Shown: positions 36,754-48,701 of the stretch, piece after piece
Numbering within the stretch: the first letter of the stretch is position 1
Layout of the letters: the number at the start of each line of letters is the position of its first letter
Assembly (NCBI RefSeq): GCF_014643915.1
Contig: NZ_BMKE01000012.1
Location: 1 to 64,000 of the forward strand
DNA length: 64,000 nt
From: Oceanisphaera marina
Lineage (GTDB): Bacteria; Pseudomonadota; Gammaproteobacteria; Enterobacterales; Aeromonadaceae
Direction of reading: 5' to 3'
Program-made: the position numbers and the translations under genes
The notes under the pieces: model-generated
Seen by the model: only the letters and a program-made list of their open reading frames with translations
Databases searched by the model: none
What the model was told of the DNA's origin: nothing

Positions 36754-38979
36754 ATGACCACCAAAGAACCCACCATAGTTTATACCCTCACCGACGAAGC
36801 GCCCGCCCTGGCCACGTATTCCTTATTACCCATAGTGCGTACTTTTGTGAGCACAGCCGGCATCAAGGTGACGCTGAGCGATATTTCTCTTGCCGGTCGT
36901 ATTCTGGCTGCATTTCCCGAGTGCCTGAGTGAAGAACAACGTGTCGCAGACGGCCTGAGCGAACTGGGCGAACTGACTCAGGACCCAAGTGCCAACATCA
37001 TAAAGCTACCCAATATCAGTGCTTCCGTACCCCAGCTAAGAGCCTGCATTGCCGAGCTGCAAGCGCAGGGCTTTGCCATTCCCGACTTGCCGGAAGAAGC
37101 CACGACCGATGAAGAAAAATCGGCGGCCGAGCGCTACTCACGCATTCTGGGCAGTGCCGTTAACCCGGTATTGCGCCAGGGCAACTCCGATCGTCGCGCC
37201 CCGGCAGCCGTCAAGGCTTTCGTGCGCAAGTACCCGCATTCCATGGGTGAATGGAGCAAGGCTTCCCGCTCTCACGCCGATTACATGAATGGCGGCGACT
37301 TTTTCTCCAGCGAGCAGTCGGTCACCATGAGCACAGACCAGACCGTTCGTATTGAATTCGTCAACCAGGCCGGTCAGGTCGAGCTGAAAAAAGAACTGCC
37401 GCTGCAAGCTGGTGAAGTGCTGGACGGCATGTTCATGAGCGCAAACGCGCTGTCTGATTTTTTTGAGCAGACGCTGCAAGACTGTAAAGAAAGCGGCGTG
37501 ATGTGGTCTTTGCACGTTAAAGCCACCATGATGAAGGTATCTCACCCCATAGTGTTTGGGCACGCGGTGAAAGTCTTCTATCGTGGCGTATTCGAGAAAT
37601 ATGGCGATCTGTTCGACGAACTGGGCGTTAACCCCAATAACGGCATGAACAGTGTGTTGGAGAAAATAAAAACGCTGCCGCAGTCGACCCAGGACGAAAT
37701 TGAGCAGGCAATCCACGACTGCTACGAGAGCCGCCCGGAAATGGCCATGGTAGACTCGGTTAAAGGCATTACCAACCTGCACGTACCCAGCGACGTGATT
37801 GTTGATGCTTCCATGCCCGCCATGATCCGCAGCTCGGGCAAAATGTGGGCCCGTGACGGCAAGCTGAAAGACACCAAGGCCGTGATGCCTGAAAGTACTT
37901 ATGCGCGCATCTATCAGGAAGTGATTAACTTCTGCAAGACTAACGGTGCCTTCGATCCGCGCACCATGGGAACCGTGCCCAACGTGGGCCTGATGGCGAT
38001 GAAAGCCGAAGAGTACGGCTCTCATGACAAGACCTTTGAACTGTCGGAAGATGGTACCATGCGCGTAGTCGACGAAAACGGCACCGTGCTGATGCAGCAT
38101 CCCGTCGAGAAAGGCGATATCTGGCGCGCCTGTCAAACCAAGGACGCCGCGGTACGCGACTGGGTCAAGCTGGCCGTTACCCGTGCCCGTCAGTCCAATA
38201 CCCCGGCGGTATTCTGGCTGGATGCCGAACGCGCCCACGACAATGAGCTGCGTAAAAAAGTCACCGCCTATCTGCAAGAACATGATCTGAGCGGTCTGGA
38301 TATTCAGATCATGTCTTACAACGAAGCCATTCGTTTCTCGATGGAACGCATTATCCGCGGACTGGATACCATTTCCGTCACCGGTAACGTGCTGCGCGAC
38401 TACCTCACCGACTTGTTCCCCATCCTGGAGCTGGGTACCTCGGCCAAAATGCTGTCCATCGTGCCCATGCTGGCCGGTGGCGGCATGTACGAAACCGGTG
38501 CCGGTGGCTCTGCGCCCAAGCACGTACAGCAGTTGCTGGAAGAAAACCACTTGCGCTGGGATTCGTTGGGCGAGTTCCTGGCACTGGCGGTGTCGCTGGA
38601 AGAGCTGGGTATCAAAGAAGGGAATAGCAAGGCCAAGATACTGGCCAGCTGTCTGGACAAGGCCACCGAGCTGTTGCTGGATAATGGCAAGTCGCCTTCG
38701 CGCAAAGCCGGCGAGCTGGACAACCGCGGCAGCCATTTCTACCTGAGCCTGTACTGGGCCCAGCAACTGGCAGCCCAAAGCGAAGACGCCGAACTGGCCG
38801 CTCACTTTGCGCCACTGGCCGACACTCTGGCTAACAACGAAGACAAAATCCTGGCTGAACTTGAGTCCGTTCAAGGTCAGCATGCGGGTCTGGAAGGCTA
38901 TTATCATATTGATACTGCCGCTCTGGATAAAGTTATGCGCCCCAGCGCGACACTGAACCAGGCCTTATCAACCAAGTAA
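36754..38979 (+). CDS. icd: Isocitrate dehydrogenase, NADP-dependent, monomeric type
   Basis: 741-residue single-chain IDH converting isocitrate to 2-oxoglutarate in the TCA cycle. Recognisable blocks: [60 protein letters not shown] and [18 protein letters not shown]. The long antisense open frame over this gene is a codon-bias shadow. ATG at 36754 preferred to one 54 bp upstream with no box. Ends in a terminator. Confidence 0.96.
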   Translation: MTTKEPTIVYTLTDEAPALATYSLLPIVRTFVSTAGIKVTLSDISLAGRILAAFPECLSEEQRVADGLSELGELTQDPSANIIKLPNISASVPQLRACIAELQAQGFAIPDLPEEATTDEEKSAAERYSRILGSAVNPVLRQGNSDRRAPAAVKAFVRKYPHSMGEWSKASRSHADYMNGGDFFSSEQSVTMSTDQTVRIEFVNQAGQVELKKELPLQAGEVLDGMFMSANALSDFFEQTLQDCKESGVMWSLHVKATMMKVSHPIVFGHAVKVFYRGVFEKYGDLFDELGVNPNNGMNSVLEKIKTLPQSTQDEIEQAIHDCYESRPEMAMVDSVKGITNLHVPSDVIVDASMPAMIRSSGKMWARDGKLKDTKAVMPESTYARIYQEVINFCKTNGAFDPRTMGTVPNVGLMAMKAEEYGSHDKTFELSEDGTMRVVDENGTVLMQHPVEKGDIWRACQTKDAAVRDWVKLAVTRARQSNTPAVFWLDAERAHDNELRKKVTAYLQEHDLSGLDIQIMSYNEAIRFSMERIIRGLDTISVTGNVLRDYLTDLFPILELGTSAKMLSIVPMLAGGGMYETGAGGSAPKHVQQLLEENHLRWDSLGEFLALAVSLEELGIKEGNSKAKILASCLDKATELLLDNGKSPSRKAGELDNRGSHFYLSLYWAQQLAAQSEDAELAAHFAPLADTLANNEDKILAELESVQGQHAGLEGYYHIDTAALDKVMRPSATLNQALSTK

Positions 38980-39009
38980 CCCTTCTTCGGTTTGCTCAAG
39001 ATAGATACC

Positions 39010-39034
39010 AACCCAGCTTCGGCTGGGTTTTTAT
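39010..39034 (+). terminator. Terminator of icd
   Basis: AACCCAGC/GCTGGGTT stem with a TTCG tetraloop followed by a T-run. Confidence 0.88.
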
Positions 39035-39039
39035 TGCCG

Positions 39040-39390
39040 TTAACCCAACATCGCCAGGTACTGGCGCAGCACCACCGCATTATTGTGTTGTTCGTCCTTG
39101 GCGGCGTACACCAGGGTTACTTTACCTTGTTCCGCTGTTTGCGCCAGATCGCGCAAGGCCAATCGGTGTTGTTTCAACTCACTTAAGTAACGACGGCGAA
39201 ACTCACCCCACGCCAGTTGCTGTTCATGAAAAGCCGTACGCAAATCATCACTGGGGGCCACGTCTTTCAGCCAGTCATCAAGCCGGGCCTCCTCTTTGCT
39301 GACTCCCCTTGGCCATAATCGGTCAACCAGCACCCGATAGCCATCTTGCCGACTGACCGGCTCATAAGCTCGCTTCAGGGTTACTGACAT
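39040..39390 (-). CDS. DUF488 protein, YeaO-like
   Basis: 116 residues with the DUF488 blocks YRVLVDRLWPRGVSKEEARLDDWLKDVAPSDDLR and VTLVYAAKDEQHNNAVVL. Function unknown. Convergent with icd. Confidence 0.88.
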   Translation of the reverse strand: MSVTLKRAYEPVSRQDGYRVLVDRLWPRGVSKEEARLDDWLKDVAPSDDLRTAFHEQQLAWGEFRRRYLSELKQHRLALRDLAQTAEQGKVTLVYAAKDEQHNNAVVLRQYLAMLG

Positions 39391-39648
39391 ATTGCTGCCT
39401 CCTTGTTCTCTGCACTCTCAATCTCAATTCTCAATATAGTCAACTTGTCTGCGCCCATAACGGGCGTTCGCAACCCCCTACACCATAGCAGGCATGCTAA
39501 GCTGCCTTCGATATGCATTCGTTTCACTCGAGAAACATCCGGCATTCAGTATTGCACCCATAACCACGCCCGCACCACATTGACAGGTGCGACCAGGGAT
39601 AGGTTGAGGCTTATTAACGATTAAAAATAATGAGAGGATAGCCGTTTT

Positions 39649-40407
39649 ATGTCGCGTTCATTTATCTATTCTTTGGCCGCACTGGCGCCCATGCTGGCCG
39701 CTCCGGCCATGGCGCAGTCTCCCTGGAGTGGCACCCTGGGAGCCGCCGTGATGGTCACGCCCGATTATCTGGGCAGTGATGATTACACAAGCCGAGTATT
39801 ACCCGATCTCAATGTTAAATATGGCGAGCTGTTTTATCTGAATTTACGTGACGGCCTTGGCTGGAATTTATACCAGCAGCAAGACTGGAGTCTTTCTCCT
39901 TTTATCGGCTACCACCTGGGTCGCGATAACACAGGCGACTTGAGTGGCTTCGAAAAAATAGATGCCGGCCTGACCGGCGGCGTACGCCTGAGTTATCAAC
40001 CAGGTGCCTGGAATTACAGCCTCAAAGCCGAAACTCCACTCGGCGGTGATGTAGAGGGCTATAAGGTCACCCTGCGAGCGGGATGGCGCAGCGAAATTGC
40101 ACCAAACTGGTATGCCGGATTTGGCCCCAGCCTGATTTATAGCAGTAAGGAATGGACCCAGGATATGTTCGATGTTTCGGCACGCGATGCAGCCCGCAGT
40201 GGTTTATCTCGTTACCGGGCCGATCAGGGCTACTGGCGGTTGGGATTAACGGGCAGCATGACTTATCGCTTTGCTTCCGACTGGTCGGTGACCGGCCTGG
40301 CCGGTATCACGCAATTAAGTGGTGACGCCAAGGACAGCCCCATCGTCAGCCAGGTGGGTGATGCCACCCAGACCCTGACCGGTGTCGTACTGAGCTATCA
40401 CTTTTAA
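39649..40407 (+). CDS. MipA/OmpV-family outer-membrane protein
   Basis: 252 residues: signal peptide ending AMA at residue 22, then a beta-barrel ending in the aromatic LSYHF typical of outer-membrane insertion. Blocks GTLGAAVMVTPDYLGSDDY and AGWRSEIAPNWYAGFGPSLIYSS match MipA/OmpV. MipA of E. coli scaffolds murein enzymes; OmpV-type members are porin-like. Single gene. Confidence 0.9.
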   Translation: MSRSFIYSLAALAPMLAAPAMAQSPWSGTLGAAVMVTPDYLGSDDYTSRVLPDLNVKYGELFYLNLRDGLGWNLYQQQDWSLSPFIGYHLGRDNTGDLSGFEKIDAGLTGGVRLSYQPGAWNYSLKAETPLGGDVEGYKVTLRAGWRSEIAPNWYAGFGPSLIYSSKEWTQDMFDVSARDAARSGLSRYRADQGYWRLGLTGSMTYRFASDWSVTGLAGITQLSGDAKDSPIVSQVGDATQTLTGVVLSYHF

Positions 40408-40809
40408 GTCGTATTTTCGGATATTGTTCTGAACTGGCAAGCGACAGCCAGTCTCTTCGGGGGCAAGCCATTTGCCTCCGTCAATCCTGACGCCATTTAC
40501 TCCAGTCAACAATCACACTCCAACGACCAGCACCAATAATCATTAGTGATGCAACGAGATCACTCTAATACTCGTCTTTCCCTCTCCGGTTTTGTTATTA
40601 CTCTCGTCACCCGCAACACATATACATCACCACCAACCCGTTAAAAAACAAACAAAGCGAATAAAATACCACCAGTGGCGTATATTTCAAGAGCGATACA
40701 TATCAATAAAACAGACTTAATGGCGCCAAATCCTTGCGTCACACTATTTCTTTTGCCAGTCTGTTACTAATTATGGAACGTTTGAACTCGAAACAATGGA
40801 GAGTGTTTA
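40408..40809. other. AT-rich intergenic region upstream of the DctPQM operon
   Basis: About 400 bp without a gene. It should carry the dctP promoter. I looked for a sigma-54 promoter: TGGC and TTGC are present at 40722-40737 but the spacing is 2 bp too long, so I do not call one. Confidence 0.5.
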
Positions 40810-41832
40810 ATGGACAAGCAATACAGATTAAAACGTACCTTGAAACAGCTGACAGGATTGTCGGCGCTGGCGTTGTTTACCTGCACCGCTGCCCAGGCCG
40901 CCAACTGGCGCTATGCTCATGAAGAATACGCAGGTGATGTACAAGATGTATATGCCTACAAATTCAAGGAATACATAGAAGAACACTCGGATCATACCCT
41001 GCAGGTCTATCGCTTTGGCGAATTGGGGGAATCCGATGACATCATGGAGCAAACCCAGGCCGGCATTCTCAACTTCGTTAACCAGTCTCCCGGCTTTACC
41101 GGTTCTCTTATTCCCGAAGCGCAAATCTTTTTCATTCCCTACCTGATGCCAACCGACATGAAGTCGGTCGTGAAATTCTTTCGGGAAAGCAAGGCCATCA
41201 ATGAAGACTTTCCCAAGCTCTACGCAGAAAAAGGCCTGGAACTGCTGACCATGTATCCAGAAGGAGAAATGGTCATCACGCTGGATGAAAAGGCCACGAC
41301 TCCACAAGAGCTCGACAACAAAAAAATCCGCGTCATGACCAATCCGCTGTTGTCGGAAACCTATTCCGCCTTTGGCGCGACTCCGACCCCTCTCCCCTGG
41401 GGCGAAGTGTATGGCGCACTGCAGACCAACATGATTCAGGGTCACGAAAATCCTATTTTCTGGATAGAATCCGGCAAATTATATGAAGTATCTCCCAACC
41501 TGATTTTTACCGGACACGGCTGGTTTACCACCGCAATGATGGCCAATCAGGACTTCTACAACGGTCTGTCCGATGATGATCAGCAACTGGTACACAAGGC
41601 AGCCGATTATGCTTTTGAGGAAATTCTGCAGCATATCGACGGACTGGCTGATCGCTCGCTGGCGAAAATTACCGACAGCAGCGACAAAGTCACCGTAACG
41701 CGCCTGAACGATGAGCAGATTAACGCCTTTAAAGAGCGAGCGCCTCAGGTAGAAAGCAAGTTCATTGAAATGACAGGTGACAGTGGCAAGGCGCTACTGA
41801 AGCAGTTCAAGCAAGATCTTAAAGACCTGTAA
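40810..41832 (+). CDS. dctP: DctP-type TRAP substrate-binding protein
   Basis: 340 residues: signal peptide at 1-28 ending AQA, mature ANWRYAHEEYAGDVQDVYAYKFKEYIEEHSD. TRAP receptor features include the conserved Arg in KKIRVMTNPLLSETYSAFGATPTPLPWGEVYGALQTNMIQGHENPI. Ligand probably a carboxylate. Followed by a hairpin before dctQ, which would keep receptor levels above permease levels. Confidence 0.92.
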   Translation: MDKQYRLKRTLKQLTGLSALALFTCTAAQAANWRYAHEEYAGDVQDVYAYKFKEYIEEHSDHTLQVYRFGELGESDDIMEQTQAGILNFVNQSPGFTGSLIPEAQIFFIPYLMPTDMKSVVKFFRESKAINEDFPKLYAEKGLELLTMYPEGEMVITLDEKATTPQELDNKKIRVMTNPLLSETYSAFGATPTPLPWGEVYGALQTNMIQGHENPIFWIESGKLYEVSPNLIFTGHGWFTTAMMANQDFYNGLSDDDQQLVHKAADYAFEEILQHIDGLADRSLAKITDSSDKVTVTRLNDEQINAFKERAPQVESKFIEMTGDSGKALLKQFKQDLKDL

Positions 41833-41848
41833 TACTTGTTTTACCCTT

Positions 41849-41876
41849 GCCCCACCCAACAGGTGGGGCTTTATTT
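41849..41876 (+). terminator. Intra-operon hairpin with T-rich tail after dctP
   Basis: GCCCCACC/GGTGGGGC stem followed by TTTATTTT. A partial terminator here would give more DctP than DctQM. Confidence 0.75.
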
Positions 41877-41970
41877 TAACTCCAGCCCTGTTGCTGTAAT
41901 GGCTTTGGGGTTCGGAACTCGCGACAGGCCTCAGGTTATTGGTCGGCGAGCGTAGCCTTGGAGCATAACC

Positions 41971-42564
41971 ATGTCTGAGCCTGCCCCTGAAACAGAAGAC
42001 GATACCCCTGCTTACACCTCTGGCCTGCCCGGCTTTCTTGGCGTTATCGATGAATGGATTGCCCGTGGTGAAGCCGCAATGCTGGCCGTCGGCGTCTTGC
42101 TGATGGCCATTAATACCTGTGCCAATGTGATTGCGCGCTTTGTTTTTGGCGAGGGCTTCTTTTTCTCCGGCGAAATCAACCGGATTTTAATTATCTTTAT
42201 CACCTTTGCCGGCCTGGGCTATGCCGCCCGTCATGGTCGCCATATACGTATGTCGGCGCTTTATGATGCTCTCCCTGCCAAAGCCAGAAAGGTGTTGATG
42301 ATATTCATCGCTCTGTTCACTGCCAGCATGATGTTTTTTCTCAGCTATTACGCCTACGGCTACATAGAAACCCTGTACAGCCGTGGCCGTATTTTACCGG
42401 CGCTGGGGTTTGAAATCTGGTGGATTTACATCTGGGCACCCATTGGCTTTGCCATTACCGGTATCCAGTATTTGCTCACGGCCATAAAGAACATCACCAG
42501 CCCGGATGTATACCTGTCTACCGGCGTGGCCGATGGCTATGCAGATACCGAAACCGAAGTATAA
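41971..42564 (+). CDS. dctQ: DctQ-type TRAP small permease subunit
   Basis: 197 residues with four hydrophobic segments and the conserved R-H-G-R-H-I-R-M stretch ([18 protein letters not shown]). Acidic N-terminal tail. Pairs with the DctM protein encoded 54 bp downstream. Confidence 0.92.
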   Translation: MSEPAPETEDDTPAYTSGLPGFLGVIDEWIARGEAAMLAVGVLLMAINTCANVIARFVFGEGFFFSGEINRILIIFITFAGLGYAARHGRHIRMSALYDALPAKARKVLMIFIALFTASMMFFLSYYAYGYIETLYSRGRILPALGFEIWWIYIWAPIGFAITGIQYLLTAIKNITSPDVYLSTGVADGYADTETEV

Positions 42565-42618
42565 CTATTGATGCTCACCGTCAGTCTGATGTTAATAACG
42601 ATAAAAAAGGCATAAACC

Positions 42619-43905
42619 ATGGCAACTCTGTTAATGGCCATCATGATTGGGCTGCTGCTGCTGGGCTTTCCCATGATGATACCGCTGATCACCGCCTCTG
42701 TGGTTGGCTTTGTAATGATGTTTGATGGCTTTGGCCAGATGGGTACTTTCATTCAGCAAATGATGGCCGGCATTCGCCCCGCCTCGCTGATTGCCGTACC
42801 CATGTTTATTCTGGCCGCCGACATCATGACCCGCGGCCAATCAGCCGATCGCCTCATTAACATGGTGATGGCCTTTATCGGTCACATCAAAGGGGGGCTC
42901 GCCATCAGCACCGCAACCTCCTGCACCTTGTTTGGTGCTGTGTCCGGCTCGACTCAAGCCACAGTGGTGGCGATAGGCTCACCACTGCGTCCCAAAATGC
43001 TGAAGGCCGGTTACTCCGACTCCTTTACTCTGGCGCTGATCATTAACGCCAGTGACATTGCATTCCTGATCCCGCCCAGTATCGGTATGATCATCTATGG
43101 CGTCATTTCCAAAACCTCGATTGCCGAATTGTTTATTGCCGGCATAGGCCCAGGCTTGCTGATTCTGGTGATGTTTTCGTTCTACTGTTTATATTACGCC
43201 CATAAAAACCAGGTCCCTACCGAGCCAAAAGCCAGCTGGTCTGAGCGTTTCAGTGCAGCACGAATGGCGCTGTGGCCGTTATTCTTCCCGGTGATTATTG
43301 TCGGCGGTATTTATGGCGGTATTTTCAGCCCCACCGAAGCCGCCGCCGTCTGTGTGCTGTACGCCTTTTTGCTCGAATTTCTCGTGTTTCGCTCGCTCAA
43401 AATGCTCGATCTGTACCGCATTGCCAAATCTACCGGCCTGATCACCGCCGTGGTCTTTATTCTGGTGGCGGCCGGTAACGGTTTCTCCTGGATACTGTCG
43501 TTTGCCCAAGTGCCGCAAACCATTCTGGAAGCCGTAGGTGTGAACGATGCCGGTCCGGTCGGAGTCCTGGTCGCTATTTGCGTGGCCTTCTTTATCGCCT
43601 GTATGTTTGTCGATCCCATAGTGGTTATTCTGGTGTTAACCCCCATTTTTGCTCCGGCCATTCAGGCAACCGGCCTGGATCCGGTACTGGTGGGGGTATT
43701 AATCACTTTGCAGGTCGCCATCGGCTCGGCCACCCCGCCCTTTGGCTGCGATATATTCACCGCCATCGCCATCTTCAAACGGCCTTACATGGAGGTGATT
43801 CGCGGCACACCGCCTTTTATTTTCATGCTGGTGGTAGCGGCTGGGCTCATTATTGCTTTTCCGCAAATCGCACTCTTCTTGCGTGACGTGGCTTTTCCCG
43901 ATTAA
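42619..43905 (+). CDS. dctM: DctM-type TRAP large permease subunit
   Basis: 428 residues with about 12 membrane segments. Blocks: GFPMMIPLITASVVGFV, SCTLFGAVSGSTQATVVAIGSPLRPKML, NASDIAFLIPPSIGMIIYGVIS and SATPPFGCDIFTAIAIFKRPYMEV. Catalytic transport subunit with DctP and DctQ. Confidence 0.93.
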   Translation: MATLLMAIMIGLLLLGFPMMIPLITASVVGFVMMFDGFGQMGTFIQQMMAGIRPASLIAVPMFILAADIMTRGQSADRLINMVMAFIGHIKGGLAISTATSCTLFGAVSGSTQATVVAIGSPLRPKMLKAGYSDSFTLALIINASDIAFLIPPSIGMIIYGVISKTSIAELFIAGIGPGLLILVMFSFYCLYYAHKNQVPTEPKASWSERFSAARMALWPLFFPVIIVGGIYGGIFSPTEAAAVCVLYAFLLEFLVFRSLKMLDLYRIAKSTGLITAVVFILVAAGNGFSWILSFAQVPQTILEAVGVNDAGPVGVLVAICVAFFIACMFVDPIVVILVLTPIFAPAIQATGLDPVLVGVLITLQVAIGSATPPFGCDIFTAIAIFKRPYMEVIRGTPPFIFMLVVAAGLIIAFPQIALFLRDVAFPD

Positions 43906-43975
43906 CGGGAAACATAACGATAAACCCGCCGCCCCTGGAGGGGCGGGTATCACTTAGTGAATAAAGGGGAAAAGT

Positions 43976-44419
43976 GTGTTTAATAAGATAGTCGTGGCCG
44001 TCGATGGTTCACCTCTCTCACTCAAGGCAGTGGATAAAGCCGTTCAGCTGCAGGTATTGCTGCCGAGTGTAGAGATTTATCTGATTTGTGTTTACAAGCA
44101 CCACAGCCTGTTTGAAGCCAGTTTATCTATCGGTCGGCCGGTAGAGATGGATATTCCCGATAAGGTGCTGTCTGACTATGCCAAAGGAGTCGTCACTTAC
44201 GCCAAAGAGCATGCCTGGCAACAGGGAGCAACCCAGGTGCGTGGCTTTGTGAAAAGTGGCCGCCCTTCAAAAGTCATAGTGCGCTTTGCTCGCGAAAAAG
44301 AAGCCGACCTGATAGTGGTGGGCACCCGCGGCACTCACAGTGATAAGGACGGCATGTTTTTGGGCAGGGTTTCTCATCGTGTTACCAGTACCGCCAGATG
44401 CCCGGTGCTCGTGGTATAA
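43976..44419 (+). CDS. Universal stress protein (UspA family)
   Basis: 147 residues: FNKIVVAVDGSPLSLKAVDKAVQL opening and GTRGTHSDKDGMFLGRVSHRV ATP-site end. Lies 70 bp after dctM; a short GC-rich imperfect hairpin is between them. Second TRAP locus in this window with an attached UspA gene, fitting a TeaD-like modulator. Confidence 0.9.
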   Translation: MFNKIVVAVDGSPLSLKAVDKAVQLQVLLPSVEIYLICVYKHHSLFEASLSIGRPVEMDIPDKVLSDYAKGVVTYAKEHAWQQGATQVRGFVKSGRPSKVIVRFAREKEADLIVVGTRGTHSDKDGMFLGRVSHRVTSTARCPVLVV

Positions 44420-44488
44420 AACACAGCGATCACAGCTGTAGTCAGGCCTGGAATGGACACTGAACCTAATCTGAGCAGACTGCTGGCG

Positions 44489-46063
<1,575 letters not shown>

Positions 46064-46066
46064 AGG

Positions 46067-46122
46067 GTTTTATACACCTTGATAGGGTTTAAATTACCTT
46101 AATGCTGCCGGGTTATATTTAC
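46067..46122. promoter_or_regulatory. Three NorR boxes (GT-N7-AC)
   Basis: Cores at 46067-46077, 46087-46097 and 46112-46122, each within a GGTT...ACC-like context. E. coli NorR needs three such enhancer sites to activate norVW; the same number is present here upstream of norB. Confidence 0.82.
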
Positions 46123-46163
46123 CATGTTTTTATTAAACACCTAATAATCAAACACTTAAAAAA

Positions 46164-46179
46164 TGGCACAGGATTTGCT
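46164..46179 (+). promoter_or_regulatory. Sigma-54 promoter of the norB operon
   Basis: TGGCACAGGATTTGCT: TGGC and TTGC with 7 bp between, a near-consensus -24/-12 element located 42 bp after the third NorR box. Confidence 0.87.
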
Positions 46180-46228
46180 TTGTATGACATATACCCGTCA
46201 TTGGGCTATTGCCAAAAGGAAGGCAGCA

Positions 46229-46405
46229 ATGCAACACACCCGTTCAAACGAAAATACAGCGGTATGGGCCGCAGACAGGCAAGAGTGCAGCGCTTTAGAG
46301 ACGCTTCGCGCGCTCATCCCACTCATAGGTGCAAACAGCAATCTCTTGTTTGAAAAAGACTTTCTTGCTGCTGTTAATTCACACCAGGAGGTGCGCCATG
46401 GCTAA
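46229..46405 (+). CDS. Possible small leader protein ahead of norB
   Basis: 58-codon frame starting MQHTRSNENTAVW with a good AAGGAAGG box 5-7 nt upstream, and overlapping the norB start by 8 bp. It would be the first cistron after the sigma-54 promoter. No family recognised; no Cys pair or membrane segment. It may be a real small protein, a coupling leader or chance. Confidence 0.35.
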   Translation: MQHTRSNENTAVWAADRQECSALETLRALIPLIGANSNLLFEKDFLAAVNSHQEVRHG

Positions 46406-48671
46406 CTACCGTCGCCTGTGGACGATATTGCTCGTCGTTCTCGGCATTACCTTTTCCGTACTCGGCTATTTTGGCAGTGAAGTTTATCGTTCCGCGCCCC
46501 CTATTCCTGCCCGGGTGGTTACCGAGAGTGGTACCTTGCTCACCACCAAAGAGGGCATACTCGACGGTCAGACCGCCTGGCAATCGGTGGGAGGCATGCA
46601 ATTAGGTTCAGTTTGGGGCCATGGCGCCTATCAAGCACCCGACTGGACCGCCGACTGGTTACATCGCGAGTTGATGGCCTGGCTGGAACTGGCCAGTATC
46701 GATGAATTCAATCAGCATTACGCCGACGTGAACGGTGAGCAGCAAGCCGTGCTGCAACACCGCCTGAAAACGGAGTATCGCAGCAACGGCTATAACAGCA
46801 CCGACGATGTGCTGGTGGTGTCGGAGCGCCGCGCGGCGGCCATGGCCAACACTGCCGAGTACTACCATAGCCTGTTTGGTGACGACCCCAAGTATCAGAG
46901 CTCCCGCCAAAGCTTCGCCATGAAGGAGAACACCTTGCCGAGCGCCGAGCGGCGTACCGACATGACCCACTTCTTCTTCTGGACGGCCTGGGCCGCGGGT
47001 ACCGAACGTACTCCGGGGGAAGCCACCTATACCAACAACTGGCCGCCCGAGCCGCTGATTGACAACAGACCCACCGCAGAAAACGTGGTCTGGTCTTTAG
47101 TCAGCGTGGTGTTGCTGGTTGCCGGTATCGGCGGCCTGGTGTGGGCCTGGGCCTTCTTGCGTAAAGAAGAAAAAGAGCCACAAGCACCCATCACAGATCC
47201 CTTGACCAGCTTCAAACTGACGCCGTCGCAGAAGTCATTAGGCAAGTATCTGTTTCTGGTGGTGGCGCTGTTCACCTTCCAGATCATGATGGGCGGTGCC
47301 ACTGCACACTATACGGTGGAAGGTCAGCATTTTTACGGCTTCGAGCTGTCCAAATGGTTCCCCTACAGCTTGCTGCGCACCTGGCATTTGCAAAGCGCCT
47401 TGTTCTGGATAGCCACCGGCTTTTTAGCCGCCGGCCTGTTTCTTGCTCCCATCATCAATGGCGGTAAGGATCCCAAATATCAGAAGCTGGGTGTGGATAT
47501 CCTGTTCTGGGCACTGATCGCCGTGGTGGTCGGCAGCTTTGCCGGTAACTACCTGGCCATCGCGCAAATCATGCCGCCTCAGCTTAACTTCTGGCTCGGT
47601 CACCAGGGTTATGAATACGTCGACCTGGGCAGAGCGTGGCAAATCGGCAAGTTTATCGGCCTGGTGCTGTGGCTGGTACTGATGTTGCGCGGTATCCTTC
47701 CTGCCTTACGTCAACCCGGAGACAAGCACTTGCTGGCGCTGTTAACCGCCTCCTGTGTGGCCATTGGTCTGTTCTACGGTGCCGGTTTCTTCTACGGCGA
47801 ACGCACCCATCTCTCTGTAATGGAATACTGGCGCTGGTGGATAGTCCACTTGTGGGTGGAAGGCTTCTTTGAAGTGTTTGCGGCAACCGCCCTGGCTTTC
47901 ATCTTCTGCAGCATGGGGCTGGTGTCCAAACGCATGGCCACCACCGCCAGCCTGGCGTCGGCTTCTCTGTTCATGCTGGGCGGTATACCCGGTACTTTCC
48001 ATCACATGTACTTCTCGGGTACCACCACGCCTGTCATGGCCGTGGGGGCGACCTTTAGTGCACTGGAAGTGGTGCCACTGGTGGTGCTCGGCTATGAAGC
48101 CTGGGAAAACTGGCGCCTGAAAAACAGCGCACCCTGGATGGAAAAGGTGAAGTGGCCGCTGATGTTCTTTGTGGCGGTGGCTTTCTGGAACATGCTGGGT
48201 GCCGGCGTGCTGGGCTTTATGATCAACCCTCCGATTGCGCTCTATTACATCCAGGGACTGAACACCACGGCAACCCATGCTCACGCCGCTCTGTTTGGGG
48301 TATATGGCTTCCTGGCGCTGGGCTTCACGTTGATGGTATTGCGCTATATTCGCCCCAATCTGGTGTTTAACGAAACCCTGATGAAAACCGGTTTCTGGTG
48401 GTTGAACGCCGGCCTGGTGCTCATGTTGTTCACCAGTTTACTGCCTATCGGCATCATTCAATTTGTGGCCAGTGCCAGCGAGGGTCTGTGGTATGCCCGC
48501 AGCGAAAGCTTTATGCAACAAGGCTTGCTGCAAACCCTGCGCTGGATTCGCACCTTTGGTGATGTGGTATTTATCATAGGCGCATTGGCCATCACCTGGC
48601 AGGTTGTGATTGGTCTGTGGCCCCTTAGAAAACAACGAGATAGCAGCATGGCTGAGCTGGCAGCCAAATAA
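46398..48671 (+). CDS. norB: Quinol-dependent nitric oxide reductase (qNor, NorB/NorZ)
   Basis: 757-residue inner-membrane enzyme reducing NO to N2O with quinol electrons. ATG at 46398 follows a perfect AGGAGG. N-terminal membrane segment and periplasmic domain (ILDGQTAWQSVGGMQLGSVWGHGAYQAPDWTADW) mark the single-subunit quinol type; the haem-copper oxidase-like core holds the His ligands (TAHYTVEG, RTWHLQSALFW, HLWVEGFFEVFA, GTFHHMYFSGT, THAHAALFGVYG). Under NorR control, used for NO detoxification or denitrification. Confidence 0.95.
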   Translation: MANYRRLWTILLVVLGITFSVLGYFGSEVYRSAPPIPARVVTESGTLLTTKEGILDGQTAWQSVGGMQLGSVWGHGAYQAPDWTADWLHRELMAWLELASIDEFNQHYADVNGEQQAVLQHRLKTEYRSNGYNSTDDVLVVSERRAAAMANTAEYYHSLFGDDPKYQSSRQSFAMKENTLPSAERRTDMTHFFFWTAWAAGTERTPGEATYTNNWPPEPLIDNRPTAENVVWSLVSVVLLVAGIGGLVWAWAFLRKEEKEPQAPITDPLTSFKLTPSQKSLGKYLFLVVALFTFQIMMGGATAHYTVEGQHFYGFELSKWFPYSLLRTWHLQSALFWIATGFLAAGLFLAPIINGGKDPKYQKLGVDILFWALIAVVVGSFAGNYLAIAQIMPPQLNFWLGHQGYEYVDLGRAWQIGKFIGLVLWLVLMLRGILPALRQPGDKHLLALLTASCVAIGLFYGAGFFYGERTHLSVMEYWRWWIVHLWVEGFFEVFAATALAFIFCSMGLVSKRMATTASLASASLFMLGGIPGTFHHMYFSGTTTPVMAVGATFSALEVVPLVVLGYEAWENWRLKNSAPWMEKVKWPLMFFVAVAFWNMLGAGVLGFMINPPIALYYIQGLNTTATHAHAALFGVYGFLALGFTLMVLRYIRPNLVFNETLMKTGFWWLNAGLVLMLFTSLLPIGIIQFVASASEGLWYARSESFMQQGLLQTLRWIRTFGDVVFIIGALAITWQVVIGLWPLRKQRDSSMAELAAK

Positions 48672-48701
48672 ACACTAATACCGCGTATCGGTATTGCAGT
48701 A

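Noticed and set aside
37138-38907. 589-codon open frame antisense to icd
   Set aside because: It exactly shadows the well-identified isocitrate dehydrogenase gene, has no recognisable domain, and arises from codon bias.
40722-40737. Possible sigma-54 promoter upstream of dctP
   Set aside because: TGGC and TTGC are present but 9 bp apart rather than 7, so the -24/-12 spacing is wrong.
43924-43949. GC-rich imperfect hairpin between dctM and uspA
   Set aside because: Stem has a bulge and no T-run follows; not a convincing terminator.
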